A stretch of 64,000 nt of DNA. Source: Bin5 sp965204705. Its GTDB lineage: Bacteria; Chloroflexota; Anaerolineae; Caldilineales; Caldilineaceae. The stretch covers positions 3,286,001 through 3,350,000 of the forward strand of contig OZ242006.1 in the NCBI GenBank assembly GCA_965204705.1, written 5' to 3'. The stretch's first letter is position 1, and every line of letters begins with the position of its first letter. The notes beneath the pieces are model-generated. The model saw only the letters and a list, made by a program, of their open reading frames with translations, did not search any database and was not told the DNA's origin. A program made the translations under genes and the position numbers. This document shows, one piece after another, positions 32,378 through 40,554 of this stretch.

Positions 32378-33217
32378 ATGAACACAGATTTGACCCGCGA
32401 ACAGATCCACTTCTACCAGGAAAACGGATTCATCGTCCTTCACGAATTCCTTACGCCTGATGAACTGGAGTCTTGGCGGCAGGCGGTTGAAGGGGCCGTT
32501 CGCCAGCGCGGTAAGCAACGAATGCTTCACGAGGAAGTGGACGATGACCGTGAAGAGACATACTACGACTATGTCTTTGTCCAACGCGTCAATCTCTGGC
32601 AGGACAACCCCGACATACGACGGCTGATATTGGACCCGCGTCTGGGAAGGATGGCGGCCGAATTGGCCGGCGTGGAAGGTGTCCGCCTCTGGCATGACCA
32701 GGCACTGATCAAGCAGCCCTGGGCCAATCCCACCGGCTGGCACCTGGACAATCCATTCTGGTCCTACTCGTCCCGCGAGACCCTCAGCCTCTGGGTCGCT
32801 CTCGACGATGCAACTCTCCAGAACGGCTGCCTCTACTTTCTGCCGGGCAGCCACAAGACGGCCACTTTCGAGAACTCGAGTATCGGCGAGAATATCAGCG
32901 ACATCTTTCGCATCTATCCCCAGTGGAAGGATACAATGGCGTTTCCTGCGGAGATGAAGGCCGGTTCCTGTTCTTTTCACAACGGACTGACCGCGCACGG
33001 CGCCGGCGCCAATATGACGCCGGGCTGGCGGCGGGCAATGACCTGCGGATTCATGCCCGATGGCTGTACGTTCAACGGCATTCAGAACATTCTTACCGAT
33101 GAACAGTTTGCCAGTTACGAGATCGGCGACGTTCTCGAAGACGACCGGCAGAATCCGCTCGTTTTCCACCGGTCCAAGCCGTACGAGGAGAAACTGGCCG
33201 AGCGATTTGCTTGTTGA
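32378..33217 (+). CDS. phytanoyl-CoA dioxygenase family (PhyH) protein, first of four
   Basis: Fe(II)/2-oxoglutarate-dependent hydroxylase, 279 residues. The iron-binding HxD is in GWHLDNPFWSYSS (His about 122, Asp about 124), the distal His in NGLTAHGAGANMTPGW (about 207), and the 2-oxoglutarate-binding Arg in GWRRAMTCGF (about 217). The N-terminal pattern REQIHFYQENGFIVLHEFL is typical of the family. It stands between the peptide-type importer and the Gfo/Idh/sugar-importer unit. Substrate is unknown; bacterial PhyH proteins act on varied small molecules and not necessarily CoA esters. Confidence 0.9.
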   Translation: MNTDLTREQIHFYQENGFIVLHEFLTPDELESWRQAVEGAVRQRGKQRMLHEEVDDDREETYYDYVFVQRVNLWQDNPDIRRLILDPRLGRMAAELAGVEGVRLWHDQALIKQPWANPTGWHLDNPFWSYSSRETLSLWVALDDATLQNGCLYFLPGSHKTATFENSSIGENISDIFRIYPQWKDTMAFPAEMKAGSCSFHNGLTAHGAGANMTPGWRRAMTCGFMPDGCTFNGIQNILTDEQFASYEIGDVLEDDRQNPLVFHRSKPYEEKLAERFAC

Positions 33218-33530
33218 TTGCAGGCAGGGTGATACAGGTCGCCGCCTGATCACAGCGTTAATCACCCTGTTTGCCGCCCGGACCTCTCTTGCATACATCG
33301 TGTCGATAGGACTTCTGGAATAGTTTGTGCTCGAATGCGTGGAACCATCTGCTCCCGTAATGTATCGTTATGGATGCGACCATTTCTCTCGTCAATTGAA
33401 TTCCTGAATAGAAGGAGGGCCTTCGGGAGTCTCTGATTTGCGAAACATCTGGCCGACAACTATCCGAAAGGGATGGTAAGTGAAGTTTTGCAAAACTGCA
33501 CAGGTAAATTCCACCAGGAAATTTTTTAAG

Positions 33531-33590
33531 GCGCGACTTCCGTAGACTTTGCGCGACATTTGTAGACTTAGCGCGACCCAACGCGACCTG
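33531..33590. repeat. 20-bp degenerate tandem repeat (GTAGACTT..GCGCGAC)
   Basis: CGTAGACTTTGCGCGACATT (33541-33560) and TGTAGACTTAGCGCGACCCA (33561-33580) are adjacent copies; half copies GCGCGACTTC and ACGCGACCTG flank them. About three units in total. Confidence 0.75.
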
Positions 33591-33644
33591 GATCCGGTCG
33601 CTTGCACCGGTTTTGCACAATGAAACGTGTTGCTTCCTGAATTA

Positions 33645-33680
33645 GGTAGGGGCGCCTCTTGTAGGCCTTTCGGGCGCCCG
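33645..33680. repeat. copy of the GGTAGGGGCGCC dispersed repeat, hairpin-forming
   Basis: GGTAGGGGCGCC at 33645-33656 matches the word near 25526. GGGCGCC pairs with the later GGGCGCCC (about 33672-33679) through their self-complementary GGCGCC cores. Confidence 0.5.
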
Positions 33681-33720
33681 GATCCCGGCACGATCGCCAG
33701 GGTTTCCAGCCCAGGGCCGA

Positions 33721-33749
33721 TTGACAGCATTTGCCCGCTATGTTAGCAT
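33721..33749 (+). promoter_or_regulatory. promoter of the Gfo/Idh - PhyH - sugar importer unit
   Basis: TTGACA (33721-33726), 17 bases, TAGCAT (33744-33749) with an upstream TG at 33741-33742. The leader to the GTG start at 33823 is about 70 bases. Confidence 0.6.
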
Positions 33750-33822
33750 TCCCGTCATTCTTGTTTGCCCTCCCGTAGCCCGTAGACTATACGAATCCAC
33801 TCCACATTGAGGAGGATGCTTC

Positions 33823-34821
33823 GTGCTGAACGTTGCAACAATTGGAATGGGCAACATCGGCAGAACGCACGCCGGTGTCTACCAGGCCAGCGAACGCGCG
33901 CAGTTGTTAGCAGTCTGTGATATGGACAGGGGCATCGCAGACGCGGCAGCAGAGCGCTTCGGCGTCCCAGCCTATTACAGTGTCGCCGAACTGCTCGACA
34001 AGGTCGAGTTGGATGCCGTCAGTGTCACCACCGCCGGGCCTGAGAACGGCGGTCATCACTACGAGCCGGTCATGGAGTGTTTGGGGGCGGGGCTGCACGT
34101 GCTATGCGAAAAGCCCATTTCGAACAACATCGAACATGCCCGCGAAATGGCAGCCAAGGCCGACGAAACAGGCCTCTACTTTGGCATCAACCTCAACCAC
34201 CGCTTCGTACCGCCGGCTGCCAAAGCCAAGCAGTGGGTGGACGAGGGCAAGTTGGGCGAACTGCTGCTGATGAACATGACAATGTGGATCGGTAACCCTA
34301 ATGACACTTCGCCCTGGTTTCACATCCGAGCCCTCCACCCCCACAGTCTCGACATCATGCGCTATTTCTGTGGCGACGTGAAGCGCGTCCACGCCTTCTT
34401 CAACCAGGCCCCGGGCCGCGTCTGCTACTCCAATGCCCAGGTGAACCTGGAGTTTGAGAACGGAGTCGTTGGCCACCTGACAGGCAGTTACGATACGAAC
34501 CCACGGCACAACCTGGAACGTTGCGAGGTGATGGGGACGGCCGGCCGTTTCGTGCTCGATAACCTGTACCAGGAGTTGACGCTGTACCCGCGCCAGAGCG
34601 AAGAGCTCACAGTGGTGCGCAACAGCATCATGGGCGGCCTCAGCGGTTTCGACGCCACCTTCTCCAACCGCATCAACCGCTGGATTGAGCAGGTTGACGA
34701 CGGCGTGCCGCGTGATGAGATTGAAGCTTCCGGCCGCGAAGGGCTGGCTGTACAGGAGATCATCGAAGCCGCCATCCGCTCTCACCACAGCGGGAAGGCG
34801 GAGGAAGTGCCCGCCGTCTGA
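33823..34821 (+). CDS. Gfo/Idh/MocA-family oxidoreductase (first)
   Basis: NAD(P)-dependent sugar or inositol dehydrogenase-like protein, 332 residues. The Rossmann motif GMGNIGRTHAGVY is at about residues 7-19, the family lysine in HVLCEKPISNN (about residue 95) and the His of the active site in HPHSLDIMRYF near residue 177. It starts with GTG at 33823 after GAGGAGG. It heads a plus-strand run: PhyH (34844), binding protein (35677), propeller-permease (37473), second permease (39577), second Gfo/Idh (40555), all with short gaps, suggesting one operon for uptake and oxidation of one substrate class. Confidence 0.9.
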   Translation: MLNVATIGMGNIGRTHAGVYQASERAQLLAVCDMDRGIADAAAERFGVPAYYSVAELLDKVELDAVSVTTAGPENGGHHYEPVMECLGAGLHVLCEKPISNNIEHAREMAAKADETGLYFGINLNHRFVPPAAKAKQWVDEGKLGELLLMNMTMWIGNPNDTSPWFHIRALHPHSLDIMRYFCGDVKRVHAFFNQAPGRVCYSNAQVNLEFENGVVGHLTGSYDTNPRHNLERCEVMGTAGRFVLDNLYQELTLYPRQSEELTVVRNSIMGGLSGFDATFSNRINRWIEQVDDGVPRDEIEASGREGLAVQEIIEAAIRSHHSGKAEEVPAV

Positions 34822-34843
34822 ACACTCGATACAGGGTTTAACC

Positions 34844-35632
34844 ATGGACCAGCACCCTCCTGAAGTCTGTGAGCGGCTCGAACAGCTGAACCGCGACGGC
34901 TACATTCTGATCCCCGACGCACTGCCCTCCGCAAGGGTAGAACAGTGGAAGACGGTCCTGTACGCTCTGTATGACCGCGGTGCCTATGAGATTAGCAACG
35001 GCGTCGGAAACGTAGCCTTCGAGAAGCTTCTCGCCCTGGAGCCCGAGTTGGCCGGTGAACTGGTTGGGCATGAGAGCGTGGCCCCCTACCTGCACGCAAT
35101 CATGGGAAAACAGTGCCAGCTGCGAAGTCTGCGGGCCCATGTCAATCCGGCAGCCTACCTGCAGGAATGGCACATGGACTTCTACGACTACTATTACCAG
35201 GAAGAGAAGGCAGAAGCGCAGAATCCATCCCAGGGTCTTTGCGTAAACTCGACCTTCTACCTGACAGACAACACCCCCGATCGTGCCCGTCTCACTTTCG
35301 TCAAAAACTACCTCGACCGCCCCGTTCCGGACAGGCTCATTCCCAACCTGCGCTACACTGAAGATCGAAACGACCCCTTCCAACGATGGTGCGACGATCA
35401 GGAGTTGGAGCATCTGCATCCGATGGCCGGCGACGCGGTCGTCTTCTACAGCCACATACCCCATCAGGGCGCCAAGTTAGGCCCCGACCCGGAGGGCGAG
35501 ATACGCGCCAATATCGTTCTCCACTACCAGCAGAACCCGATGTTTCCTGGCATCAAGTTCGTCAGTAATCCCCAGTTTACGCTCGAGACTCTGGGGTATG
35601 CTGGCACGTTTCCATTTGCAGAGACTGAGTAG
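34844..35632 (+). CDS. phytanoyl-CoA dioxygenase family (PhyH) protein, second of four
   Basis: Fe(II)/2-oxoglutarate-dependent oxygenase, 262 residues. HxD in LQEWHMDFYDYYY (His about 109), distal His in YSHIPHQGAKLG (about 208), Arg in GEIRANIVLHY (about 221). The ATG at 34844 is 22 bp after the Gfo/Idh stop; the longer open frame begins inside that gene and is ignored. A long loop between the HxD and distal His includes RLIPNLRYTEDRNDPFQRW. It is clearly different from the tandem pair at 49819 and 50741. Confidence 0.88.
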   Translation: MDQHPPEVCERLEQLNRDGYILIPDALPSARVEQWKTVLYALYDRGAYEISNGVGNVAFEKLLALEPELAGELVGHESVAPYLHAIMGKQCQLRSLRAHVNPAAYLQEWHMDFYDYYYQEEKAEAQNPSQGLCVNSTFYLTDNTPDRARLTFVKNYLDRPVPDRLIPNLRYTEDRNDPFQRWCDDQELEHLHPMAGDAVVFYSHIPHQGAKLGPDPEGEIRANIVLHYQQNPMFPGIKFVSNPQFTLETLGYAGTFPFAETE

Positions 35633-35676
35633 AAGCTCCACGGAATCAATTCAGACATATTGAAAGGGAGAATTCA

Positions 35677-37404
35677 ATGAAACGTTTCCGAACAGTGCTC
35701 GGCCTGATTCTTCTCTTGTCGCTTGTCGCACTTGCTGCTTGCGGCGCGCCCGCGGACACCGGGATGGCTGACGAGGCCCCTGCGGCGGAAGAGGCCGCGG
35801 CAGACGATGAAGTGGTCGAAATCGAAGAGACCGAGGAAGAGGCGATGGAGATGAGCGGCGAAATCGTCGTCAGTATCGCCTCCAACGACGTGCAGACCTA
35901 TCAGGCGATTGCAGATGCCTACATGGAGCTGCACCCTGACGTGACCGTCCTGGTCGAGTTGAAGGCTCCCGGCGTCGACGCCTATCTGCAGTGGATTCGC
36001 ACGCAGTTCACTTCGGAAGTGCCGCGCGTGTCCATCATCGAGTCACCCCATCTGCGCGAATTCGCCCAGGAAGAGCGGCTGGTCGACTGGGGCCCGTACC
36101 TGAACAAAGAGAATCCCTACACAGGCGAGAAGTGGGAAGAAAGCTTCGAAGTGTGGGGCCTGAATCTGGTACGCGACCCCAACACCGGCCAGATGTTCAC
36201 CATGCCTTACATGTCGGTCCAGACCTTCTGGCTCTACAACAAGGCCCTCTTTGAGCAGGCCGGCATCACCGATGTACCGCCGCAGCCCACCTGGGACCAG
36301 TTTGTCGAGTGGAATGAGATGTTGCGTGATTCCGGCGTCATCCCCATCGCAATGGAAGGAACGACCGAACAGATCTGGGGCGGGGGCCGCATGCCCTGGC
36401 TGATGCGGTCGGCAATGGACCAGTACCACCGCGACGAGCTGCAGATAATTCAGTGCCAGGAAGGGGACTGGTGCTTCCGCGAGGGCATTGACGATGTTTG
36501 GACGTTCGACCCCACCGACGTGCGCAACGACGACCCGGACCGCGTCTCCGTCAACATCGCCCGACACCTGGCAGCACTACGCGACGGCGAGATCAATTTC
36601 AACAATGAATGCACCGTTGAAATGATGACCAATATTGGCCGCGTCTTCCAAACGGCCAACGGTTTCGTCCCCGAAGGCTGGACCGGAATGGCCGATGCCT
36701 ACCCCCTCTTCCTGACGCAGAAAGCAGCCATGCGCATGGTCCATGGTGGTATCTATACCAGCCTACCCAAGGACATTCGTGGGCTCGCCCAAGGTGAGTA
36801 TGGCGGTAAGGCTGAGGTAACCGAAGAAGACTCTGCCGCAGCCGTCGAGTTTGAGTACGGCCGATTCGCCTTCCCCAACATTGAAGGCCCCTGTGTACAA
36901 GGAACGGCCCGCGCCAATGAGTTGACGCAGGGCTACCTGGCGCTTCCGGTTAAGGACCGTGTCCAGAATGACCTTGAGGTTGACTTCGTCATGTTCTGGA
37001 CCAGTCCTCAGGGCATGCAGATCTTCCTTGAAAACAAGCTGGATCCCGAGAACCTGCAGGGTGGCATTGCCGGCCCACCGCTGATCAGAAACGTGACGCT
37101 TCCCGGCGAATGGGAGGAAGTATTCGCCCAGAACGTCTTCGTCGGCAACTATGAAAAACCCGGCGCACCCGGCGACGCAGTCGCACGCGGCTTCTTCAAG
37201 TACGAAGAGACGAAGCGCGAGTGGTCGATCATGGTCCAGGAGTTCTTCGAGGGCAAGATAACCGCCGAGCAATTCGCCGAAGCCTATCAGGCCTTGCTCG
37301 AGGATAACTTTGACGGGCTGTTGGAGTACCTCAACCTGACGCACGAGGATCTGGACAGTCCTGAGAAGCGACCGCCAGGTTGGGTCGCTGCGGGACCGTA
37401 CTAA
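35677..37404 (+). CDS. sugar-type ABC substrate-binding lipoprotein (SBP_bac_1)
   Basis: Extracytoplasmic binding protein, 575 residues. The signal LILLLSLVALAACGAP gives a lipobox cysteine at residue 22, followed by a long acidic tether rich in Glu and Ala (about 23-64). The fold begins SGEIVVSIASNDVQTYQAIA and contains TMPYMSVQTFWLYNKALFEQ and TWDQFVEWNEML, as in maltose/oligosaccharide binding proteins, but it is longer than usual (about 430). GAAAGGGAG lies upstream of the ATG. It would deliver the substrate to the permeases encoded next. Confidence 0.9.
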   Translation: MKRFRTVLGLILLLSLVALAACGAPADTGMADEAPAAEEAAADDEVVEIEETEEEAMEMSGEIVVSIASNDVQTYQAIADAYMELHPDVTVLVELKAPGVDAYLQWIRTQFTSEVPRVSIIESPHLREFAQEERLVDWGPYLNKENPYTGEKWEESFEVWGLNLVRDPNTGQMFTMPYMSVQTFWLYNKALFEQAGITDVPPQPTWDQFVEWNEMLRDSGVIPIAMEGTTEQIWGGGRMPWLMRSAMDQYHRDELQIIQCQEGDWCFREGIDDVWTFDPTDVRNDDPDRVSVNIARHLAALRDGEINFNNECTVEMMTNIGRVFQTANGFVPEGWTGMADAYPLFLTQKAAMRMVHGGIYTSLPKDIRGLAQGEYGGKAEVTEEDSAAAVEFEYGRFAFPNIEGPCVQGTARANELTQGYLALPVKDRVQNDLEVDFVMFWTSPQGMQIFLENKLDPENLQGGIAGPPLIRNVTLPGEWEEVFAQNVFVGNYEKPGAPGDAVARGFFKYEETKREWSIMVQEFFEGKITAEQFAEAYQALLEDNFDGLLEYLNLTHEDLDSPEKRPPGWVAAGPY

Positions 37405-37472
37405 ACGTTTGGGACTGCCCCTCCTCTCTTTGAACCGGAGGAGGTCGCATCAGCCTTCACGAACGACCGTCT

Positions 37473-39575
37473 ATGAGTTTGGTTACGCTACAGGCGTCAA
37501 ACAAGAGACGATCAAATTTCACTAAACCAGACACGCCGCTCTCGAGAGGGAGCAGCTTGTCTGGTTTGCTGACAAAAAGAACTGCAGCTCTGTTCACGCG
37601 TGCCGCCAGGGCGATCGCGCTTGCCGCGGCTACTCTGCTGGCCGTCACTTTACCCCTCTCAGCCCAGTCACCTGAAGGTCTCCTGTGGCAGCATGACGGG
37701 GCCGGTCGCGTCCAGGCTGTCGCCATTTCCGAAGACGGGTCGCTTATTGCCGTCGGCAGCCGTGACAATTCTCTGCGACTGTTTGACGCCTCCGGCGAAC
37801 AGCTCTGGCTGTTCGAGGCCGAAAACAGCATTCTCGGATTGGATATGTCGCCGGATGGGCAGTGGATCGCGGTGGCCTCAGAGGATCGTTACGTTTATCT
37901 GCTCGACGGTGACGGCAAAGAACTCTGGAGCTTCAAAGCGGCCAGGCCAATGAACAACGCCGCCGTAGCCAGAGACGGTTCCCTTGTCGCAGCTACTTCC
38001 AATGACCTGTCGGTCTACGTTTTCGACAACAAGGGCAACCTGCTGTGGCAAGAGGAGTTGGGCATTGGAGTTCGAGCTGTCGACATCTACGGGAGCGGCG
38101 AAAAGGCTCGTGTCGTTTTGGGATCCGACGACGGACTGATAACGATCTACAGCCGCGAGGGCAGAGATCTGCTCCAAATGTGGCTCGACTACAATGTAGA
38201 GTCGGTCTCCGTTACGCCGAACGGCGCCCGCGTCCTGGCAGGCTCAGGAGACGGCTCGGCCATCTTGCTCAACGGGGCAAACGGAAATGAGATTTGGCGT
38301 TTCCGGGCCGAGGAATCCGTCAACAGTGTTTCATTGGCCGCAGACGGGTCCAGCGCCCTGGTCGGCTCGGAGGACGGCAGCGCGTATCTGCTGGACGGCG
38401 AAGGCAACCTTACGCACCAGTTTCGGCAGGAATCTGAGGTGCTGAGCGTAGGCCTTGCCGGCGATGGCAACCGCCTTTCAGTTGGTGCTGTCTCCGGCGT
38501 CGCGAGAATCTACGACCGGGCAGCGGCGTTGAGCGGCGCGGCCCGTTCGTCAGCGCAGCGCCAGCGTTTGCTCTTAGCCGTAGTCGGCGCCGCCGTTTTG
38601 CTAGTACTCGCGGCGGTTTGGGCCGCTCGCAACACTGCGGCCGGGCAGCAGGCCTGGCAACGCAGCGCAGCCGGACCTGTCGGCGTGCTGCAATCGATGT
38701 GGAGCGCGCGCCTTTCCTATCTGCTGATCTTGCCAACCCTGGCCCTGCTACTGACCTTCAACTACTATCCCGCCTTCTCCGGCCTGTATCACGCCTTCAC
38801 CGAATGGAGTCCCGGAGTACGCACCGAATGGGTGGGCTTGGCGAACTTCGAATCCCTGCTGGAGAATCGCTTTTTCCTTTCCGGCTTCCGCAACGCGGCC
38901 ATCCTGGTGGTTGTCTCGGTTGCGAAGACGATGACCATGCCGCTCCTGGTGGCTGAATTCATCTTCAACTTGCGCAACAGGTTTTCGCAATACTGGTTCC
39001 GCACTCTCTTTGTCGTGCCGATTGTGTTGCCGGCGGTGGTGGAGATCCTCGTCTGGAACAACATCTACGATCCCGCCATCGGTCTTCTCAATGAGTCACT
39101 CAAGTTGCTGGGCTTGGAGGGGCTCACCCGCGTCTGGTACGGAGACGCCAACGTTGCCCTTGGCTCGATCATCTTTATCGGCGTGCCCTGGGTGAACGCC
39201 TTCGCGCTGCTGATCTTCTACGGTGGCCTCATCTCAATTTCCAACGAAATCATAGACGCCAGCCTGGTGGACGGGGCAAGCACCTGGCGCCGCTTCTGGA
39301 GCATCGATTTACCTTTGCTCATGGGCCAGATAAAACTGCTCCTCATTCTCAATTTCATTAACGCCGTCCAGACATTCGAGCTTGTCTTCCTGACCACCGG
39401 CGGCGGTCCCGGGGCGTCAACTTACACGCCCGCGCTTGAACTGTACTACAAGGCAATGCGGATGGATCGCATGGGCATAGCCTCAGCCATCGGTATGATT
39501 CTCTTTCTAATTATTCTGGCAGGCACAATTGTGAATATGCGCTTTGTCAGTTCCTCGACCGAGTATGAGGCCTGA
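37473..39575 (+). CDS. beta-propeller fused to ABC sugar permease (MalF/UgpA type)
   Basis: A 700-residue fusion. Residues about 40-66 are a signal/anchor (RAIALAAATLLAVTLPLSAQ). Residues about 68-350 are seven repeats of about 40 residues of the form A-x-x-x-DGSLIAVGSxDNxLRLFD, a WD40/PQQ-like propeller with blades starting at AVAISEDG, LDMSPDG, AAVARDG, AVDIYGSG, SVSVTPNG, SVSLAADG and SVGLAGDG. A membrane segment at about 363-385 follows, then a complete six-span MalF-like permease (about 410-700) with EAA loop EIIDASLVDGASTWRRFWSI at 592-611. An N-terminal anchor plus the second segment would place the propeller outside the membrane beside the binding protein. It follows the binding protein by 68 bp and abuts the second permease. 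Confidence 0.9.
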   Translation: MSLVTLQASNKRRSNFTKPDTPLSRGSSLSGLLTKRTAALFTRAARAIALAAATLLAVTLPLSAQSPEGLLWQHDGAGRVQAVAISEDGSLIAVGSRDNSLRLFDASGEQLWLFEAENSILGLDMSPDGQWIAVASEDRYVYLLDGDGKELWSFKAARPMNNAAVARDGSLVAATSNDLSVYVFDNKGNLLWQEELGIGVRAVDIYGSGEKARVVLGSDDGLITIYSREGRDLLQMWLDYNVESVSVTPNGARVLAGSGDGSAILLNGANGNEIWRFRAEESVNSVSLAADGSSALVGSEDGSAYLLDGEGNLTHQFRQESEVLSVGLAGDGNRLSVGAVSGVARIYDRAAALSGAARSSAQRQRLLLAVVGAAVLLVLAAVWAARNTAAGQQAWQRSAAGPVGVLQSMWSARLSYLLILPTLALLLTFNYYPAFSGLYHAFTEWSPGVRTEWVGLANFESLLENRFFLSGFRNAAILVVVSVAKTMTMPLLVAEFIFNLRNRFSQYWFRTLFVVPIVLPAVVEILVWNNIYDPAIGLLNESLKLLGLEGLTRVWYGDANVALGSIIFIGVPWVNAFALLIFYGGLISISNEIIDASLVDGASTWRRFWSIDLPLLMGQIKLLLILNFINAVQTFELVFLTTGGGPGASTYTPALELYYKAMRMDRMGIASAIGMILFLIILAGTIVNMRFVSSSTEYEA

Positions 39576-39576
39576 T

Positions 39577-40515
39577 ATGGGTCCGGTGCGAGAAGGCCAG
39601 GAGTCAGAGGGGACACCGGCGGTCGTTGCGCGCGGAGAGAGCGCTGCAATGGCAAGTCAGACCATACTTTCCTCCCGCTCCGCTTACGCTGTTCTCCAGT
39701 TGACAGGCGGGCAGATCCTGCTGTATTCGGTTCTGCTCATCCTCCTGGTCGTTACGTTCGTCCCTATCATCTACCTGGTGGCCCTCTCGCTCAAGGACAA
39801 TGGTCAGATCTATGGGCGATTCTGGTCGATGCCCGATCCCTATCGCTGGGAGAACTTCGCTCTTGGCTCACTGGCCATTTGGCGGGCGGTACTAAACTCG
39901 ATCCTGACTTCCGGAAGTTCGACGGCTGCAACCGTCGTGCTCGCCAGCCTCAGCGGCTATGTCTTCGCACGCCACCGCTTCCCCGGCAAGGAGTTGATCT
40001 ACACGGGGATCCTCGCATTGTTGATGATTCCGCCGATCCTGACGCTCATTCCTGCTTACGTTCTCATCCTCAACATGGGCCTGGAAAACACCTACTGGGC
40101 GCTCATTCTGCCATGGACCTCGGGGGGCCAGGTTTTTGCGCTCCTCCTGTGCCGCAGCTTCTTTGCCACCCTGCCTGAGGAGTTCTTCGACGCCGCACGA
40201 ATTGACGGCGCCAGTGAGCTGCAGAGTTTCGCTCAGATCGCGGTGCCTCTCTCCGCGCCGATCCTGGTTACCGTCGCGGTAGTCAGACTCGTCACCACAT
40301 ACAACCAGTTCATGTGGCCTTTGGTCGTAATCTCCAGCCCGAAACGCCAGGTCGTGGCTGTGGCCCTGACCCAGTTCACTTCCGAAATCGGTGTGACCGA
40401 CCTCGGCCCCCAGATGGCCGGCTACATTCTGGCATCGATTCCTCTGATCGTCCTGTTTTCCTTTGGCATGAGACACTATGTGCGGGGACTGACCGCCGGT
40501 GGCCTGAAAGCCTGA
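39577..40515 (+). CDS. sugar-type ABC transporter permease (MalG type)
   Basis: Second permease of the sugar-type importer, about 312 residues. Six membrane spans are visible, the first at about 51-73 (LLYSVLLILLVVTFVPIIYL). The EAA loop is EEFFDAARIDGASELQSFAQ (about 205-224). The start ATG at 39577 is one base after the previous stop, with GAGG 7 bases upstream; TTG 39544 and ATG 39565 are alternative starts inside the previous gene. No ATPase gene follows, so the complex probably uses a shared MsmX/UgpC-type ATPase encoded elsewhere. Confidence 0.92.
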   Translation: MGPVREGQESEGTPAVVARGESAAMASQTILSSRSAYAVLQLTGGQILLYSVLLILLVVTFVPIIYLVALSLKDNGQIYGRFWSMPDPYRWENFALGSLAIWRAVLNSILTSGSSTAATVVLASLSGYVFARHRFPGKELIYTGILALLMIPPILTLIPAYVLILNMGLENTYWALILPWTSGGQVFALLLCRSFFATLPEEFFDAARIDGASELQSFAQIAVPLSAPILVTVAVVRLVTTYNQFMWPLVVISSPKRQVVAVALTQFTSEIGVTDLGPQMAGYILASIPLIVLFSFGMRHYVRGLTAGGLKA

Positions 40516-40554
40516 ACCCACTGTCTTCCCACAATTCAATCCCGAGGTTTTCAC

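Larger units (their letters stand above)
33218..33822. other. non-coding stretch with repeats and a promoter
   Basis: About 600 bases with no credible gene. It holds a 20-bp degenerate tandem repeat (33531-33590), another copy of the GGTAGGGGCGCC repeat (33645 onward) and the promoter at 33721-33749. Short frames on both strands have no family resemblance. Confidence 0.55.

Noticed and set aside
33218..33822. Remnant insertion sequence
   Set aside because: Repeats are present but no transposase fragment or terminal inverted repeats could be found.
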